Shown here one piece after another: positions 9,255 through 18,208 of a stretch of DNA of 64,000 bases. Origin of the DNA: Massilia forsythiae (GTDB taxonomy: Bacteria > Pseudomonadota > Gammaproteobacteria > Burkholderiales > Burkholderiaceae_D). The stretch spans positions 4,588,001 to 4,652,000 of the forward strand of contig NZ_CP051685.1 of the NCBI RefSeq assembly GCF_012849555.1. Direction: 5' to 3'. Both the position numbers and the translations under genes were made by a program. The notes under the pieces are model-generated. The model ran no database searches. It was not told where the DNA came from and saw only the letters and a program-made list of their open reading frames with translations. How positions within the stretch are numbered: the first letter of the stretch is position 1; each line of letters opens with the position of its first letter.

Positions 9255-9276
9255 AGTTGTAAGTCATCGTACAACT
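9255..9276. promoter_or_regulatory. Candidate GntR operator upstream of kdgD
   Basis: Inverted repeat AGTTGTA (9255-9261), 8-nt spacer, TACAACT (9270-9276), 65 nt upstream of the kdgD start and 127 nt beyond the 3' end of the adjacent GntR regulator gene. FadR/FCD-type GntR proteins often bind TTGT...ACAA-type palindromes, so it is a natural site for that regulator. The binding is inferred. Confidence 0.5.
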
Positions 9277-9403
9277 GAACGCGTGCCGAGGCAAGGAAAA
9301 ATCGTGCCGTCGCCATCGATGTGGCAATCCGGCTGTATGCGGCGCCGCCCGCCGCAGCGCAGGGGCCTTCGGCACCGCGCCGCGCCCGCGCCGGACCGCT
9401 GCC

Positions 9404-10159
9404 TTAGGCCTGGCCGAGATTCGCTTCCAGCCGCTGCTGTGCCAGACGCAGCCGTTCGCGGCTGTTCGAGAGGTGGGTGCGCATCGCCGCGCGCGCCGCT
9501 TCCGGATCGCGCCGCAGGATCGCGCTGCAGATGTCCTCGTGCTCGCGGTTGACGCGGTCCAGGTAGTCGGCCGGCCGTTCCAGCTGCAAGCCGGGCGTGT
9601 TCAGGCGCGCGCGCGGGATCAGGGCGTTGCCGAGCTGACCCAGCATCTCGACGAAATACCGGTTGCCGGTGGCTTCCGCCACCAGGCGGTGGAAACGCAC
9701 GTCGGCCTCGACCGACGCCCGGCCCTGTTCCATCGCGCGCCCCATGTCGGCCAGCGCCTCGCCCAGCGCGATCGCCTGCGCGTCGCTGCGGCGCGACGCC
9801 GCCAGCCAGGCCGCCTCGGTCTCCATGCTGATGCGCAGTTCCAGGATCGCCAGCACGTCGCGCACGGTGACGATGCTGTCGGCGTCGATGCCCAGGCTGC
9901 TCGGCTGGCGCTCCAGCACGAAGGTGCCGATGCCGTGGCGCGTCTGCACCAGGCCGGCCGCCTGCAGGTGCGAGATCGCCTCGCGCACCACGGTGCGGCT
10001 GACGCCGTGCTGTTCCATGATCGCGGACTCGGTCGGCAGCTTGTCGCCCGGTTTCAGCAGCGACTGGCGGATGCGCTCGTTGATGTCCTCGATGACGCCC
10101 TGGGCCAGGGTGCGGTGCTTCTTGCGACCGGCGTGGGCGGGAGAAATGGAGGTATTCAT
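9404..10159 (-). CDS. GntR-family (FadR subfamily) regulator of uronate genes
   Basis: 251 aa. N-terminal winged helix (about 20-80) with LPTESAIMEQHGVSRTVVRE and the wing RHGIGTFV; the C-terminal all-helical FCD ligand domain (about 105-235) has the conserved VRFHRLVAEATGN and EHEDICSAI motifs whose Asp/His residues usually bind metal. FCD proteins of this kind sense small carboxylates such as sugar acids. The gene lies upstream of kdgD in the same direction, so repression of kdgD and the uronate genes relieved by a pathway intermediate is likely (inferred). The start at 10159 follows GGAGGTATTC on the minus strand (ribosome site AGG near the ATG is weak). Confidence 0.85.
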   Translation of the reverse strand: MNTSISPAHAGRKKHRTLAQGVIEDINERIRQSLLKPGDKLPTESAIMEQHGVSRTVVREAISHLQAAGLVQTRHGIGTFVLERQPSSLGIDADSIVTVRDVLAILELRISMETEAAWLAASRRSDAQAIALGEALADMGRAMEQGRASVEADVRFHRLVAEATGNRYFVEMLGQLGNALIPRARLNTPGLQLERPADYLDRVNREHEDICSAILRRDPEAARAAMRTHLSNSRERLRLAQQRLEANLGQA

Positions 10160-10575
10160 GCGGGGAAGGATGGTGGCCGAGACAAGGCCATTATACCCTC
10201 GCCGATATCGTCTGATGTCTGATAAGTTGCTACTGGTGGAACACTTGTTCGGGAACGCGTTCATGAGGGAAGGGAAGGGAGAATCAGTCGCCACGTGCCG
10301 CACTCATTCCTCACTAATTGTCCTAAGGAATTTCTGTTCAGGGCGTAATTCTTTTCCTACTCTAGCTCAGGGAGTGTACTGACATATGATTGTCTTTATT
10401 TTGTTACCATGAATTAACGATCTGTCAACGGTCTATTTGCGCGTGTCATGATGACTTGTTTCTAAAAAATTAGCAGAATCGCATGGGGCAGTCTCAAGAA
10501 CCAACTGCAATACTGGGGATAATGAGTTGACTATTTAAATCAATCGTAGATATTCTTTTCAGGTAATTTTATTTA
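10160..10575. other. Gene-free divergent region, GC-poor
   Basis: The 416 bp between the minus-strand gntR gene and the plus-strand HAD gene hold no recognisable gene. They carry the promoters of both. Composition drops sharply: by direct count 10381-10440 is 33% G+C, against the strongly GC-rich surroundings. A tandem GTCTGATGTCTGAT (10210-10223) lies in the likely upstream promoter area of gntR. I see no transposase, tRNA or clear attachment site. Confidence 0.6.
10190..10195 (-). promoter_or_regulatory. Possible -10 box for the gntR gene
   Basis: TATAAT on the minus strand, 31 nt upstream of the gntR start. No good -35 is seen at 17 nt; the 7-bp tandem repeat (GTCTGAT twice, 10210-10223) occupies that place and might bind a regulator. 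Confidence 0.35.
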
Positions 10576-11244
10576 ATGACTAAAGTCGCGCTAAAAGCTG
10601 TTCTTTTCGACATTGACGGTACGCTTATCGACAGCAACGATGCGCATACGCGAGCATGGGTTCAAACCCTTCAAAGCCACGGCTATTCTGTCGGTTACGA
10701 GCAGATCAGGCGTTTGATCGGCAAGGGATCCGACAAGGTTTTCGCTGAGGTACTCGGCATCGAGTCGGACTCGGCGCTCGCGAAACAGATTACCAAAGAC
10801 CGCACGCAGTTATTGCTGAGCAGCTTCATCCCGAACCTGGACCCTGCACCAGGCGCCAGGCCGTTGGTGCAACGCATGAGGTCCGAAGGCCTGCGTCTGG
10901 TCATTGCGTCGTCCAGTGGAGAAGAGCTGCCGGCCCTGCTCGCGCAGGCCGGCCTGCGTGACCTGCTCGACACGGCGGTCTCTTCCGACGAGGTAAAAGA
11001 GTCCAAACCCGACGGTGACATCATCGAAGTGGCCTTGAAGAAGGCCGGCGTTCAACCCGACGAGGCCGTGATGGTGGGTGATACCCCCTACGACATCGCA
11101 GCAGCCAAGGCAGCCGGGGTCAAGTGCATTGCACTGCGCTGCGGGGGGTACTGGGACGATGTGGCCTTGTCCGAGGCGGCAGCCATCTTCGATGATCCCG
11201 CAGCCTTGTTGCGTCATTGGGCCGACTCGCCGCTGGCCGGCTGA
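10576..11244 (+). CDS. HAD-superfamily phosphatase (subfamily IA)
   Basis: 222 aa. All four HAD motifs are visible: I, DIDGTLIDSN with nucleophile Asp12 and acid/base Asp14; II, VIASSS; III, the Lys of KESKPDGD; IV, GDTPYDIAAAKAAG. A helical cap lies between motifs I and II (about 18-85), as in phosphoglycolate phosphatase and beta-phosphoglucomutase relatives. The substrate cannot be told. Codon use is less GC-rich than in neighbouring genes (for example AAA, CTA, TCT, ATT early on), which suggests a different history. The antiporter gene follows 4 nt later, so the two form an operon. Confidence 0.85.
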   Translation: MTKVALKAVLFDIDGTLIDSNDAHTRAWVQTLQSHGYSVGYEQIRRLIGKGSDKVFAEVLGIESDSALAKQITKDRTQLLLSSFIPNLDPAPGARPLVQRMRSEGLRLVIASSSGEELPALLAQAGLRDLLDTAVSSDEVKESKPDGDIIEVALKKAGVQPDEAVMVGDTPYDIAAAKAAGVKCIALRCGGYWDDVALSEAAAIFDDPAALLRHWADSPLAG

Positions 11245-11248
11245 TTCG

Positions 11249-12883
11249 ATGACGACTTTCGAAATCCTGCTCGGCCTGGTGGCATTCTGCGTCCTGCTTG
11301 CGATGGTGGCGCAGCGCCTGGATCTGCCGGTGGCAATTCCGCTGGTATTGGGCGGCATGGGCCTCGCCCTGATACCGGGTTTGCCTGCGGTCGAGCTGGA
11401 TCCGGAACTTGCGCTGGCCCTGTTTCTGCCGCCGCTCCTGCAGGTCAGTGCCTACCGCACGGATTGGCCTGCGTTCCGTTCGAACCTTCGACCGATTCTT
11501 TTACTGGCGTTCGGCGCTGTCCTGTTTACCGCAGCCGCGGTAGCCATCGTGGCGCACTTGCTGGTGCCTGGACTTCCGTGGTGGGCTGCAGCAGCGCTGG
11601 GTGCCATCGTGGCGCCGCCCGATGCCGTTGCCGCCAGCTCGGTCCTGAAGAAATTCAAGCTTCCCAAGCAGATCGTCACCGTCCTGGAAGGCGAAAGCCT
11701 CATCAACGATGCGTCGTCGCTGGTCCTGTACCGTTTCGCTGTCGCGGCGGTAGCAGCGAGCTCGGTGAGCTATGCAAGCGGCCTGCTCCAGTTCTTTGGC
11801 ATGGGAATCGGCGGCATCGCCATCGGCTGGCTGATCGGTCGCCTGGCGATGTGGGTTTTCAGCAAGATCGATGACACGATGCTCGACATCACGACCAGCA
11901 TCCTGGCGGGCTTTGCAGCCTACCTGGGCGCCGAGGCGCTGCACACATCGGGCGTCCTGGGGGCGGTCGTGTGCGGTCTCGTACTGGGCCGAAAGCAGCA
12001 TGCGGAGTTCACCGCCCGTACCCGACTGGAACTCAACGCAGTCTGGAACTTTATCGAGTTCTTGCTCGCCAGCTTGATCTTCATGCTCATCGGCCTGCAG
12101 ATGCGGGGCATCGTCGAGCGGCTTGCGAACGAGAGTGCCACTACGCTTGCCCATCTTGCCTTGCTCGCACTTGCCGTGTCGGCGACGCTCATTGCCAGCC
12201 GCTTCGTCTGGGTGTTCATCACGGGCTGGCTGCCGGGCGCGTTCTCTCGCGGCGGGGCCGCGCAGCCGACGGCGCCGCTATGGACGCACCATGCGGTCGT
12301 GTCGTGGGCTGGCATGCGAGGGGTGGTCAGCCTGGCCGCGGCGCTTGCCCTGCCGTCGAACTTTCCCGCGCGGGATGTGATCGTCTTCCTGGCGTTCTGT
12401 TCGATCTTTGCGACGCTGATCGTCCAGGGCACCACGCTCGGCTGGCTGGTACGCAGACTCGACGTGATCGAGCCGGAGCAGGTGGCTGCCGAACCGACGG
12501 AAGCGCTGGCCCGGGCAGAGATTGCCGACGCCGCACTCGAAGCGGTCAAGGAACACCTCGAACCAGACGCCAGCCCGGAGCATTCGGCCGCGGCATCCGC
12601 ACTCGTCGACGAGTACGAAGCCAGGGCCGAGCGGGCGGCTGACGAGAAAGAAGCCGAATCGCCCGAGAACGCCGAACACTTCAATGCGCAGAGACGCCTG
12701 CGGCTGGTGGCAATCGAGGCCGCCCGGGAGAAGCTGTCGGAGCACACGGACCAAGTGGATGCAGATACGCACCGCTCACTTGCAGAGGAATTGGACCTCG
12801 AGGAGCAGCAAATCAGAAGCGCAATGACCAAGTCCGGCGAACTTGCAAGTGCCAGCCTGCAAAGCACGCGAAAACTGCAATGA
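11249..12883 (+). CDS. CPA1-family Na+/H+ antiporter
   Basis: 544 aa. About 12 transmembrane segments fill residues 5-410; a hydrophilic, charged, Glu/Ala-rich cytoplasmic tail of about 130 residues follows. The antiporter core motifs APPDAVAAS and GESLINDASSLVLYR match the NhaP/YjcE group of cation:proton antiporters, where the Asp pair binds the cation. It likely exports Na+ (or K+) in exchange for protons and helps pH or salt tolerance. The ATG at 11249 follows the HAD stop by 4 nt and gives a normal start for TM1. Confidence 0.88.
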   Translation: MTTFEILLGLVAFCVLLAMVAQRLDLPVAIPLVLGGMGLALIPGLPAVELDPELALALFLPPLLQVSAYRTDWPAFRSNLRPILLLAFGAVLFTAAAVAIVAHLLVPGLPWWAAAALGAIVAPPDAVAASSVLKKFKLPKQIVTVLEGESLINDASSLVLYRFAVAAVAASSVSYASGLLQFFGMGIGGIAIGWLIGRLAMWVFSKIDDTMLDITTSILAGFAAYLGAEALHTSGVLGAVVCGLVLGRKQHAEFTARTRLELNAVWNFIEFLLASLIFMLIGLQMRGIVERLANESATTLAHLALLALAVSATLIASRFVWVFITGWLPGAFSRGGAAQPTAPLWTHHAVVSWAGMRGVVSLAAALALPSNFPARDVIVFLAFCSIFATLIVQGTTLGWLVRRLDVIEPEQVAAEPTEALARAEIADAALEAVKEHLEPDASPEHSAAASALVDEYEARAERAADEKEAESPENAEHFNAQRRLRLVAIEAAREKLSEHTDQVDADTHRSLAEELDLEEQQIRSAMTKSGELASASLQSTRKLQ

Positions 12884-12992
12884 TGTGCCCGCGCTTTCCT
12901 GGAGGCCGGAGCGCGACGATGCGTTCCTGCGACGCTTGCTCATCGCCGCAACGCGGAATGTACAACCACCGCCTCGATCAAGGGAGCCATGC

Positions 12993-13721
12993 ATGATCAA
13001 TAACCTGCAAGAAGTAAATTTGCTCGGCTTCGATGTCTTCGGCACGGTCGTCGACTGGCGCAGCGGCGTCGCGCGCGCCGCCGAGCCCATCCTGCGCCGC
13101 CACGGCATCGCGCTCGATCCGCTCGCCTTCGCCGACGAATGGCGCGCGTTGTACCAGCCGTCGATGCAGCAGGTGCGCGCGGGCGCACGGCCGTGGGTCA
13201 AGCTGGACGTGCTCAACCGCGAAAGCCTGGAGACGGTGCTGGCGCGCCACGGTGCGGACATCAAAGCCATGCCGGACGCCGAACTGGCCGAGCTGAACCG
13301 CGCTTGGGAGCGCCTGGATGCCTGGCCCGATGCGGTGGCCGGCTTGACGCGCCTGAAGCGGTACTAGGCCATCGCGCCGATCTCCAACGGCCACATCGCC
13401 GGCATGCTGAACCTGGCGCGCTTCGCCGGCCTGCCGTGGGATGCGATCCTCGGCGCCGAGATCGCCGCCGACTACAAGCCGCAGCCGCAGGTCTACCTGA
13501 AGTCGGTGGCCGCCGCCGGGCTGGCGCCGCCGCAAGCCGCGATGGTCGCGGCGCACAACGCGGACCTGCACGCGGCGCGCGCGGTCGGCCTGCGCACGGT
13601 GTTCGTGGCCCGCCCGCGCGAACACGGGCCGGGCCAGACCAGCGACCTGCAGGCGGATGCGCAGTGGGATGTGGTGGCGGACGACCTGGAGGCGCTGGCG
13701 GATATCCTCGGCTGCGCCTGA
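12993..13721 (+). pseudogene. Type II 2-haloacid dehalogenase interrupted by an in-frame TAG
   Basis: The full frame would encode 242 aa, the normal length of L-2-haloacid dehalogenases, HAD enzymes that hydrolyse 2-haloalkanoates. Motif I (FDVFGTVVDW, nucleophile Asp14) is in the first half. A TAG at 13365-13367 follows LTRLKRY, and the same frame continues with API-SNGH, the KPQPQVY lysine motif and AAHNADLHAARAVG. Both halves are intact otherwise, so a single nonsense change (or a sequencing error) split the gene. The N-terminal half alone lacks motifs II-IV and should be inactive. Start chosen at ATG 12993 after GGGAGCC. Confidence 0.8.
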
Positions 13722-13802
13722 CGCCGCTGCCGGGCGCCGCGCGGCGCTGTCATGACCACAGCCGCCGCAGCAGTGAGGGCAGCGGTTCGCAGAGGCGGAA
13801 TG

Positions 13803-14786
13803 CTAGTGTTCCAGCCCGTCCAGCTTGCCGAAGCAGCGCCGCTGAAAACTGCTCAAGCCATCGCTGACCAGCGCATCGTTCTCGCCCAACACATGGGCGT
13901 CGACCAGCATGCGCAGCTTGGCGATGCGGTCGCCCTGCGCCAGCGCCTGCGCCAGGTGCGCGGCGCCGGGCTGGCCGGCGGCGGCGATGGCCTCGGCCAC
14001 GTCGCGCGGAAAATCCCAGTGCAGCGCGATCGCCGCCGACAGTTGGCGGGACGCGTCCAGCAGCGCCGGTACGAAGGCCGGTGCGAAGCCGGGCGCGCCG
14101 GGAAGAAGGCCCTCGCTGCGCAGCTGGCCGGCCAGGCGCAGCCCGATCACCAGTCCCAGGTTCTGCATCAGGCCGGCCAGGTAGCACTCGAACACGCCGG
14201 TCGACAGGCCCGGCGCCATCAGGCTGGCGGCGAGCGCGCATTTCACCGACTGGTCCCAGACGCGCGGGATGGCGTGGCGCACGAAGCGGTCGGCCGGCAT
14301 GTTGATCACGGGGCGGAAGGCGATGCGCGCCAGCAGCATGCGCAGGCCGTTCTCGCCCAGCATCACGATCGCCGCCTCGGCATTCTTGACCGGGGTGATC
14401 GGCCGGTAGTAGGCGCTGTTGGCTTCGCGGATCACCTCGGCCACCAGCACCACGTCCTGCGCTACCTGGCGCGCCAGGTCGGCGGTGGAAGCGCCTTCGT
14501 CGGCCAGGCTGTGCAGCAGCTGCGGCACCACCTCGGGAACGCGCGGCACCAGGCCGGCGGCGCCGGCGGGGTCGCGCGCCAGCGCGTGCAGGCGTTCCAG
14601 CAGGACCGCGCCGTCGCCGCCGCCGGTATCCGGCTCGCCCGACGCGGTCAGCCAGCGGTACCAGGCCAGGTCGACGCCGGTGTCAGCCGGGGCTGCCGCC
14701 GCCGTGTCCGCGACGGGCGCCGGCGCCGTGCTCGCCGGCGCGCCGCCGTCCGTACCCCCGATGAGCCGATTGAGCCACTTCTTCAT
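13803..14786 (-). CDS. HDOD-domain protein
   Basis: 327 aa. A short positively charged N-terminus and a Pro/Ala-rich linker (about 12-40) precede an HDOD domain (about 75-290) with the characteristic start VPRVPEVVPQLLHSLAD and a helical body. HDOD is related to HD phosphohydrolases but usually lacks the metal-binding His/Asp pair; such proteins act in signalling, motility and c-di-GMP networks. No GGDEF, EAL or receiver domain is fused here. It stands alone between two plus-strand genes, so context gives no specific role. Confidence 0.8.
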   Translation of the reverse strand: MKKWLNRLIGGTDGGAPASTAPAPVADTAAAAPADTGVDLAWYRWLTASGEPDTGGGDGAVLLERLHALARDPAGAAGLVPRVPEVVPQLLHSLADEGASTADLARQVAQDVVLVAEVIREANSAYYRPITPVKNAEAAIVMLGENGLRMLLARIAFRPVINMPADRFVRHAIPRVWDQSVKCALAASLMAPGLSTGVFECYLAGLMQNLGLVIGLRLAGQLRSEGLLPGAPGFAPAFVPALLDASRQLSAAIALHWDFPRDVAEAIAAAGQPGAAHLAQALAQGDRIAKLRMLVDAHVLGENDALVSDGLSSFQRRCFGKLDGLEH

Positions 14787-14988
14787 TTGCCACCCGCATC
14801 CGTGCCGCCGAAACAGCGGCCATTGTAGCGCGCCGCGGGTCCCGATCGATCACGATGGTGAGTGATTCGCGCACCGGACCCGAAAGCGGCGTCCAGGACG
14901 ATCCGCTGCGGATGGCCGGCTGCTACCATTCCGGCGCCGGCCCCGTGGCGATCCGCGTCCGCCCGGCTTCACCGATGAATGGATGCCC

Positions 14989-17988
14989 ATGAAACTGCGT
15001 CTCGTCCCGCTGCCGCGCCTGTCGGCTGTCCTGTCGACCGGCCTTCCGGCCATCTTCCTGGCCGGCGCCGCCCTGGCCGCCTTGCCGGCCCACGCCGGGC
15101 GCGCGCTGTACGACTTCAATCCCGGCTGGAAGCTGATGGTGGGCGACCCGCCCGACGCGGCGCGCGCCGGCTTCGACGACGGCGCCTGGAAAGCGGTGAC
15201 GCTGCCGCGCGCCTGGAACGAGGACGACGCCTTCGCCAAGGACATCGCCGACCACTCGACGGGCGTGGCCTGGTACCGCAAGCACTTCGCGCTGCCCGGA
15301 CGCGAACCGGGGCAGAAGGTGTTCCTGGAATTCGAAGGCGCGCGCCAGGCCGCCGAGGTGTACGTCAACGGCAAGCGCGTCGGCCTGCACGAGAACGGCA
15401 TCAATGCCTTCGGCTTCGAGATTTCCGGCGCCCTGGTCGAGGGCGACAACGTGGTGGCGGTGCGCACCGACAACCGCTGGGACTACCGCGAGCAGGCGAC
15501 CGGCCAGCGCTACCAGTGGGCCGACAAGAATTTCAACGCCAACTACGGCGGCCTGCCCAAGAACGTGCGCCTGCACGTGACCGATCCGCTGCACCAGACC
15601 CTGCCGCTGTATGCGTCGCTGGGCACGGTCGGCGTCTACGTGTATGCGCGCGACTTCGACGTGCGCGGAAAGAGCGCCACCGTCTGGGCCGAGTCCGAGG
15701 TGCGCAACGACAGCGCGCAGGCGCGCACCTTCGCCTACGAGGTCGAGCTGCGCGACAAGGACGGCAAGGCGGTGGCGCGCTTCGCCGCGCCCGCGCAGAC
15801 GCTGGCCGCCGGCGCCACCGCCGTGGTCAAGGCGGGCGCGCCGGTGCAGGGCCTGGAATTCTGGAGCTGGGGCTACGGCTACCTCTACGACGTGGTCACC
15901 ACGCTCAGGGTGGACGGACGCGCGGTGGACAGCGTGAGCACGCGCACGGGTTTCCGCAAGACCGCCTTCGGCAACGGCACGATCGCGCTGAACGACCGCG
16001 TGATCCAGGTGCACGGCTATGCCCAGCGCACCTCGAACGAATGGCCGGCGCTGGGCATGTCGGTGCCGGCCTGGCTGAGCGACTACGGCAACGGCGTGGC
16101 GCTGGAGGGCAACGCCAACCTGTTCCGCTGGATGCACATCGCGCCGTGGAAGCAGGAGGTCGAATCGTTCGACCGCATCGGCCTGATGCAGGCGATGCCG
16201 GCCGGCGACTCCGAGGCCGACGTGACGGGACGCCGCTGGGAGCAGCGCATCGAAGCGATGCGCGACGCCATCGTCTACAACCGCAACAGCCCGAGCATCG
16301 TGTTCTACGAGAGCGGCAACAAGGGCGTCAGCGCGGCCCACATGCGCGAGATGAAGGCGCTGCGCGACCGCTACGACCCGTACGGCGGGCGCGCCGCCGG
16401 CAGCCGCGAGATGCTGAGCAGCGAACTGCAGCAGGTGTCCGAATACGGCGGCGAGATGCTATACGTGAACAAGAGCGCGCGCATGCCGGTGTGGGCGATG
16501 GAATATGCGCGCGACGAGGCGGCCCGCAAGTTCTGGGACGACCTGACGCCGCCGTTCCACAAGGACGGCGACGGCCCGCTGTACAAGAACCAGAGCGCGG
16601 CCGTCTACAACCGCAACGCGGACAGCTTCGCGCTGGAAGACGTGGCGCGCTGGTACGACTACTGGCGCGAGCGGCCCGGCACCGGCACGCGCGTGTCCAG
16701 CGGCGGCGTCAACATCATCTTCTCGGACAGTAACACCCACCACCGCGGCGCCGAGAATTTCCGGCGCAGCGGCGAGGTCGACGCCATGCGCATCCCGAAG
16801 GACGGCTATTTCGCGCACCAGGTGATGTGGGACGGCTGGGTCGACGTCGAGAAGCCGCGCGCCCACATCGTCGGCCACTGGAACTACGCGCCGGGCACGG
16901 CCAAGCCGGTGCACGTGATCTCCAGCGCCGACAGCGTGCGCCTGACCCTGAACGGCAGGGAAGTGGGAAAGGCGCGCCAGAGCCAGCGCTTCCTGTTCAC
17001 CTTCGACGCCGTGCCGTGGCGCGAAGGCGAACTCAAGGCGGTCGGCTACGATCGCGCCGGCCGCCCCGTCTGCGAGGCGGTGCTGGCCACGGCCGGCAAG
17101 CCGGCGGCGTTGCGCCTGACCCGCATTGCCGCCCCGCACGCGCTGCGCGCCGACGGCGCCGACGTCGCCCTGCTGCAGGTGGAAGTGGTGGACGCGCGCG
17201 GGCGCCGCAACCCGGTGGCGCTGGACAGCGTCGCCTTCGACCTGCAGGGGCCGGCCGAGTGGCGCGGCGGCATCGCCCAGGGACCGCACAACCACATCCT
17301 CGACCGCACGCTGCCGGTGGAAGGCGGCGTCAACCGGGTGCTGGTGCGCAGCACCACGCAGGCCGGCCGCATCGTGGTGCGCGCCCGCGCGCATGGCCTG
17401 GCGCCGGCCGAACTGGCCTTCGAGTCGGCGCCGGTGGCGGTGAGCGGCGGCCTGGCCCGGCCGGCGCCGCCGCCGCCGCTGCGCCTCGATCGCGGCCCGA
17501 CCCCGGCCACGCCGTCGTTCGCCGTGTCGCGCGTGGCGGTGCCGGTGGCCGGTGTCGAAGCGGCCAGCAACGCCGGCGAGGCGGGCCGCTCGTTCGACGA
17601 CGACGAGACCACGCGCTGGACCAGCACGCCGGGGCAGGGCGCCGCCATCACGTATCGGCTGGCGCGCCCGGCCCGGCTGAGCGAGGTGGTACTCAAGCTG
17701 ACCGGCTGGCGCGAGCGCAGCTATCCGCTGGTGGTGTCGGTCGACGGCGAGGAAGTGTATCGCGGCGCAACGCCGAAGAGCCTGGGCTACGTGACGCTGC
17801 CGCTCAAGCCGCGCATGGGCGGCGCGGTGCGCATCGCGCTGGATACCGATGCCGCCGCCAAGCAGGATGGCGGCGAGGAATTCAAACTGACCGAGGTGGC
17901 CAACCAGGCCAATGTCGATAGCGGGGCGCAGCAGGCGGGCAAGGGGACGCTGTCGATCGTCGAGGCCGAGTTCTACGAGCAGCCCTGA
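14989..17988 (+). CDS. Secreted glycoside hydrolase family 2 enzyme with C-terminal F5/8-like domain
   Basis: 999 aa. A Sec signal peptide (cleavage after ALPAHA, about residue 37) precedes the GH2 sugar-binding jelly roll (about 45-215), Ig-like domain, TIM barrel (about 325-590), further beta domains and a galactose-binding F5/8-type domain (about 850-930; EAASNAGEAGRSFDDDE). The candidate nucleophile is Glu505 (VWAMEYARDE). At the usual acid/base place the sequence reads YESGNKGVS, with Lys445 instead of Glu after Asn. GH2 covers beta-galactosidases, glucuronidases and others, so the substrate is open; the pectin genes suggest galactosides or uronides. ATG 14989 rather than 14983 gives the cleaner signal peptide. 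Confidence 0.85.
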   Translation: MKLRLVPLPRLSAVLSTGLPAIFLAGAALAALPAHAGRALYDFNPGWKLMVGDPPDAARAGFDDGAWKAVTLPRAWNEDDAFAKDIADHSTGVAWYRKHFALPGREPGQKVFLEFEGARQAAEVYVNGKRVGLHENGINAFGFEISGALVEGDNVVAVRTDNRWDYREQATGQRYQWADKNFNANYGGLPKNVRLHVTDPLHQTLPLYASLGTVGVYVYARDFDVRGKSATVWAESEVRNDSAQARTFAYEVELRDKDGKAVARFAAPAQTLAAGATAVVKAGAPVQGLEFWSWGYGYLYDVVTTLRVDGRAVDSVSTRTGFRKTAFGNGTIALNDRVIQVHGYAQRTSNEWPALGMSVPAWLSDYGNGVALEGNANLFRWMHIAPWKQEVESFDRIGLMQAMPAGDSEADVTGRRWEQRIEAMRDAIVYNRNSPSIVFYESGNKGVSAAHMREMKALRDRYDPYGGRAAGSREMLSSELQQVSEYGGEMLYVNKSARMPVWAMEYARDEAARKFWDDLTPPFHKDGDGPLYKNQSAAVYNRNADSFALEDVARWYDYWRERPGTGTRVSSGGVNIIFSDSNTHHRGAENFRRSGEVDAMRIPKDGYFAHQVMWDGWVDVEKPRAHIVGHWNYAPGTAKPVHVISSADSVRLTLNGREVGKARQSQRFLFTFDAVPWREGELKAVGYDRAGRPVCEAVLATAGKPAALRLTRIAAPHALRADGADVALLQVEVVDARGRRNPVALDSVAFDLQGPAEWRGGIAQGPHNHILDRTLPVEGGVNRVLVRSTTQAGRIVVRARAHGLAPAELAFESAPVAVSGGLARPAPPPPLRLDRGPTPATPSFAVSRVAVPVAGVEAASNAGEAGRSFDDDETTRWTSTPGQGAAITYRLARPARLSEVVLKLTGWRERSYPLVVSVDGEEVYRGATPKSLGYVTLPLKPRMGGAVRIALDTDAAAKQDGGEEFKLTEVANQANVDSGAQQAGKGTLSIVEAEFYEQP

Positions 17989-17999
17989 AGCGTAGAAAG

Positions 18000-18140
18000 G
18001 TGGATGCATTCCATGCCGCCGCGCTGTAGCAAGGCGGCGGTTGCAACCGCCTGCCGGGTCTGCGGCCCGAGTATGGCGAGTGATACGACGCCGCCTTCGT
18101 CATCGATCCGGGTAGCGACCGGATCGACGCGGTGCTTACC
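18000..18140 (+). pseudogene. Relic of a VOC (glyoxalase/bleomycin-resistance) family gene
   Basis: In one frame from 18000 the sequence reads VDAFHAAAL, stop, QGGGCNRLPGLRPEYGE, stop, YDAAFVIDPGSDRIDAVL. These are the closing motifs of small VOC-superfamily proteins (AFHAAAL..GG...PGLRP.Y...YYAAFV.DPDG..IEAV). Two in-frame stops (TAG 18027, TGA 18081) and the absence of the first half show a dead 3' fragment. It begins 11 nt after the GH2 stop. Confidence 0.65.
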
Positions 18141-18208
18141 GACGTGCTGACGGCATTACACATTGATATTCATTACTAGTTTCTAGAACCTTCGATACCC
18201 CGACCGAC

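Noticed and set aside
10160-10575. A hidden tRNA, attachment site or IS end at the GC-poor boundary.
   Set aside because: No cloverleaf, terminal inverted repeat or target duplication could be found by eye.
13365-13367. TAG read as a recoded amino acid (pyrrolysine or suppression) in the dehalogenase.
   Set aside because: Pyrrolysine is not known from these bacteria and the position is a surface loop with no conserved residue. A nonsense mutation or base-call error is simpler.
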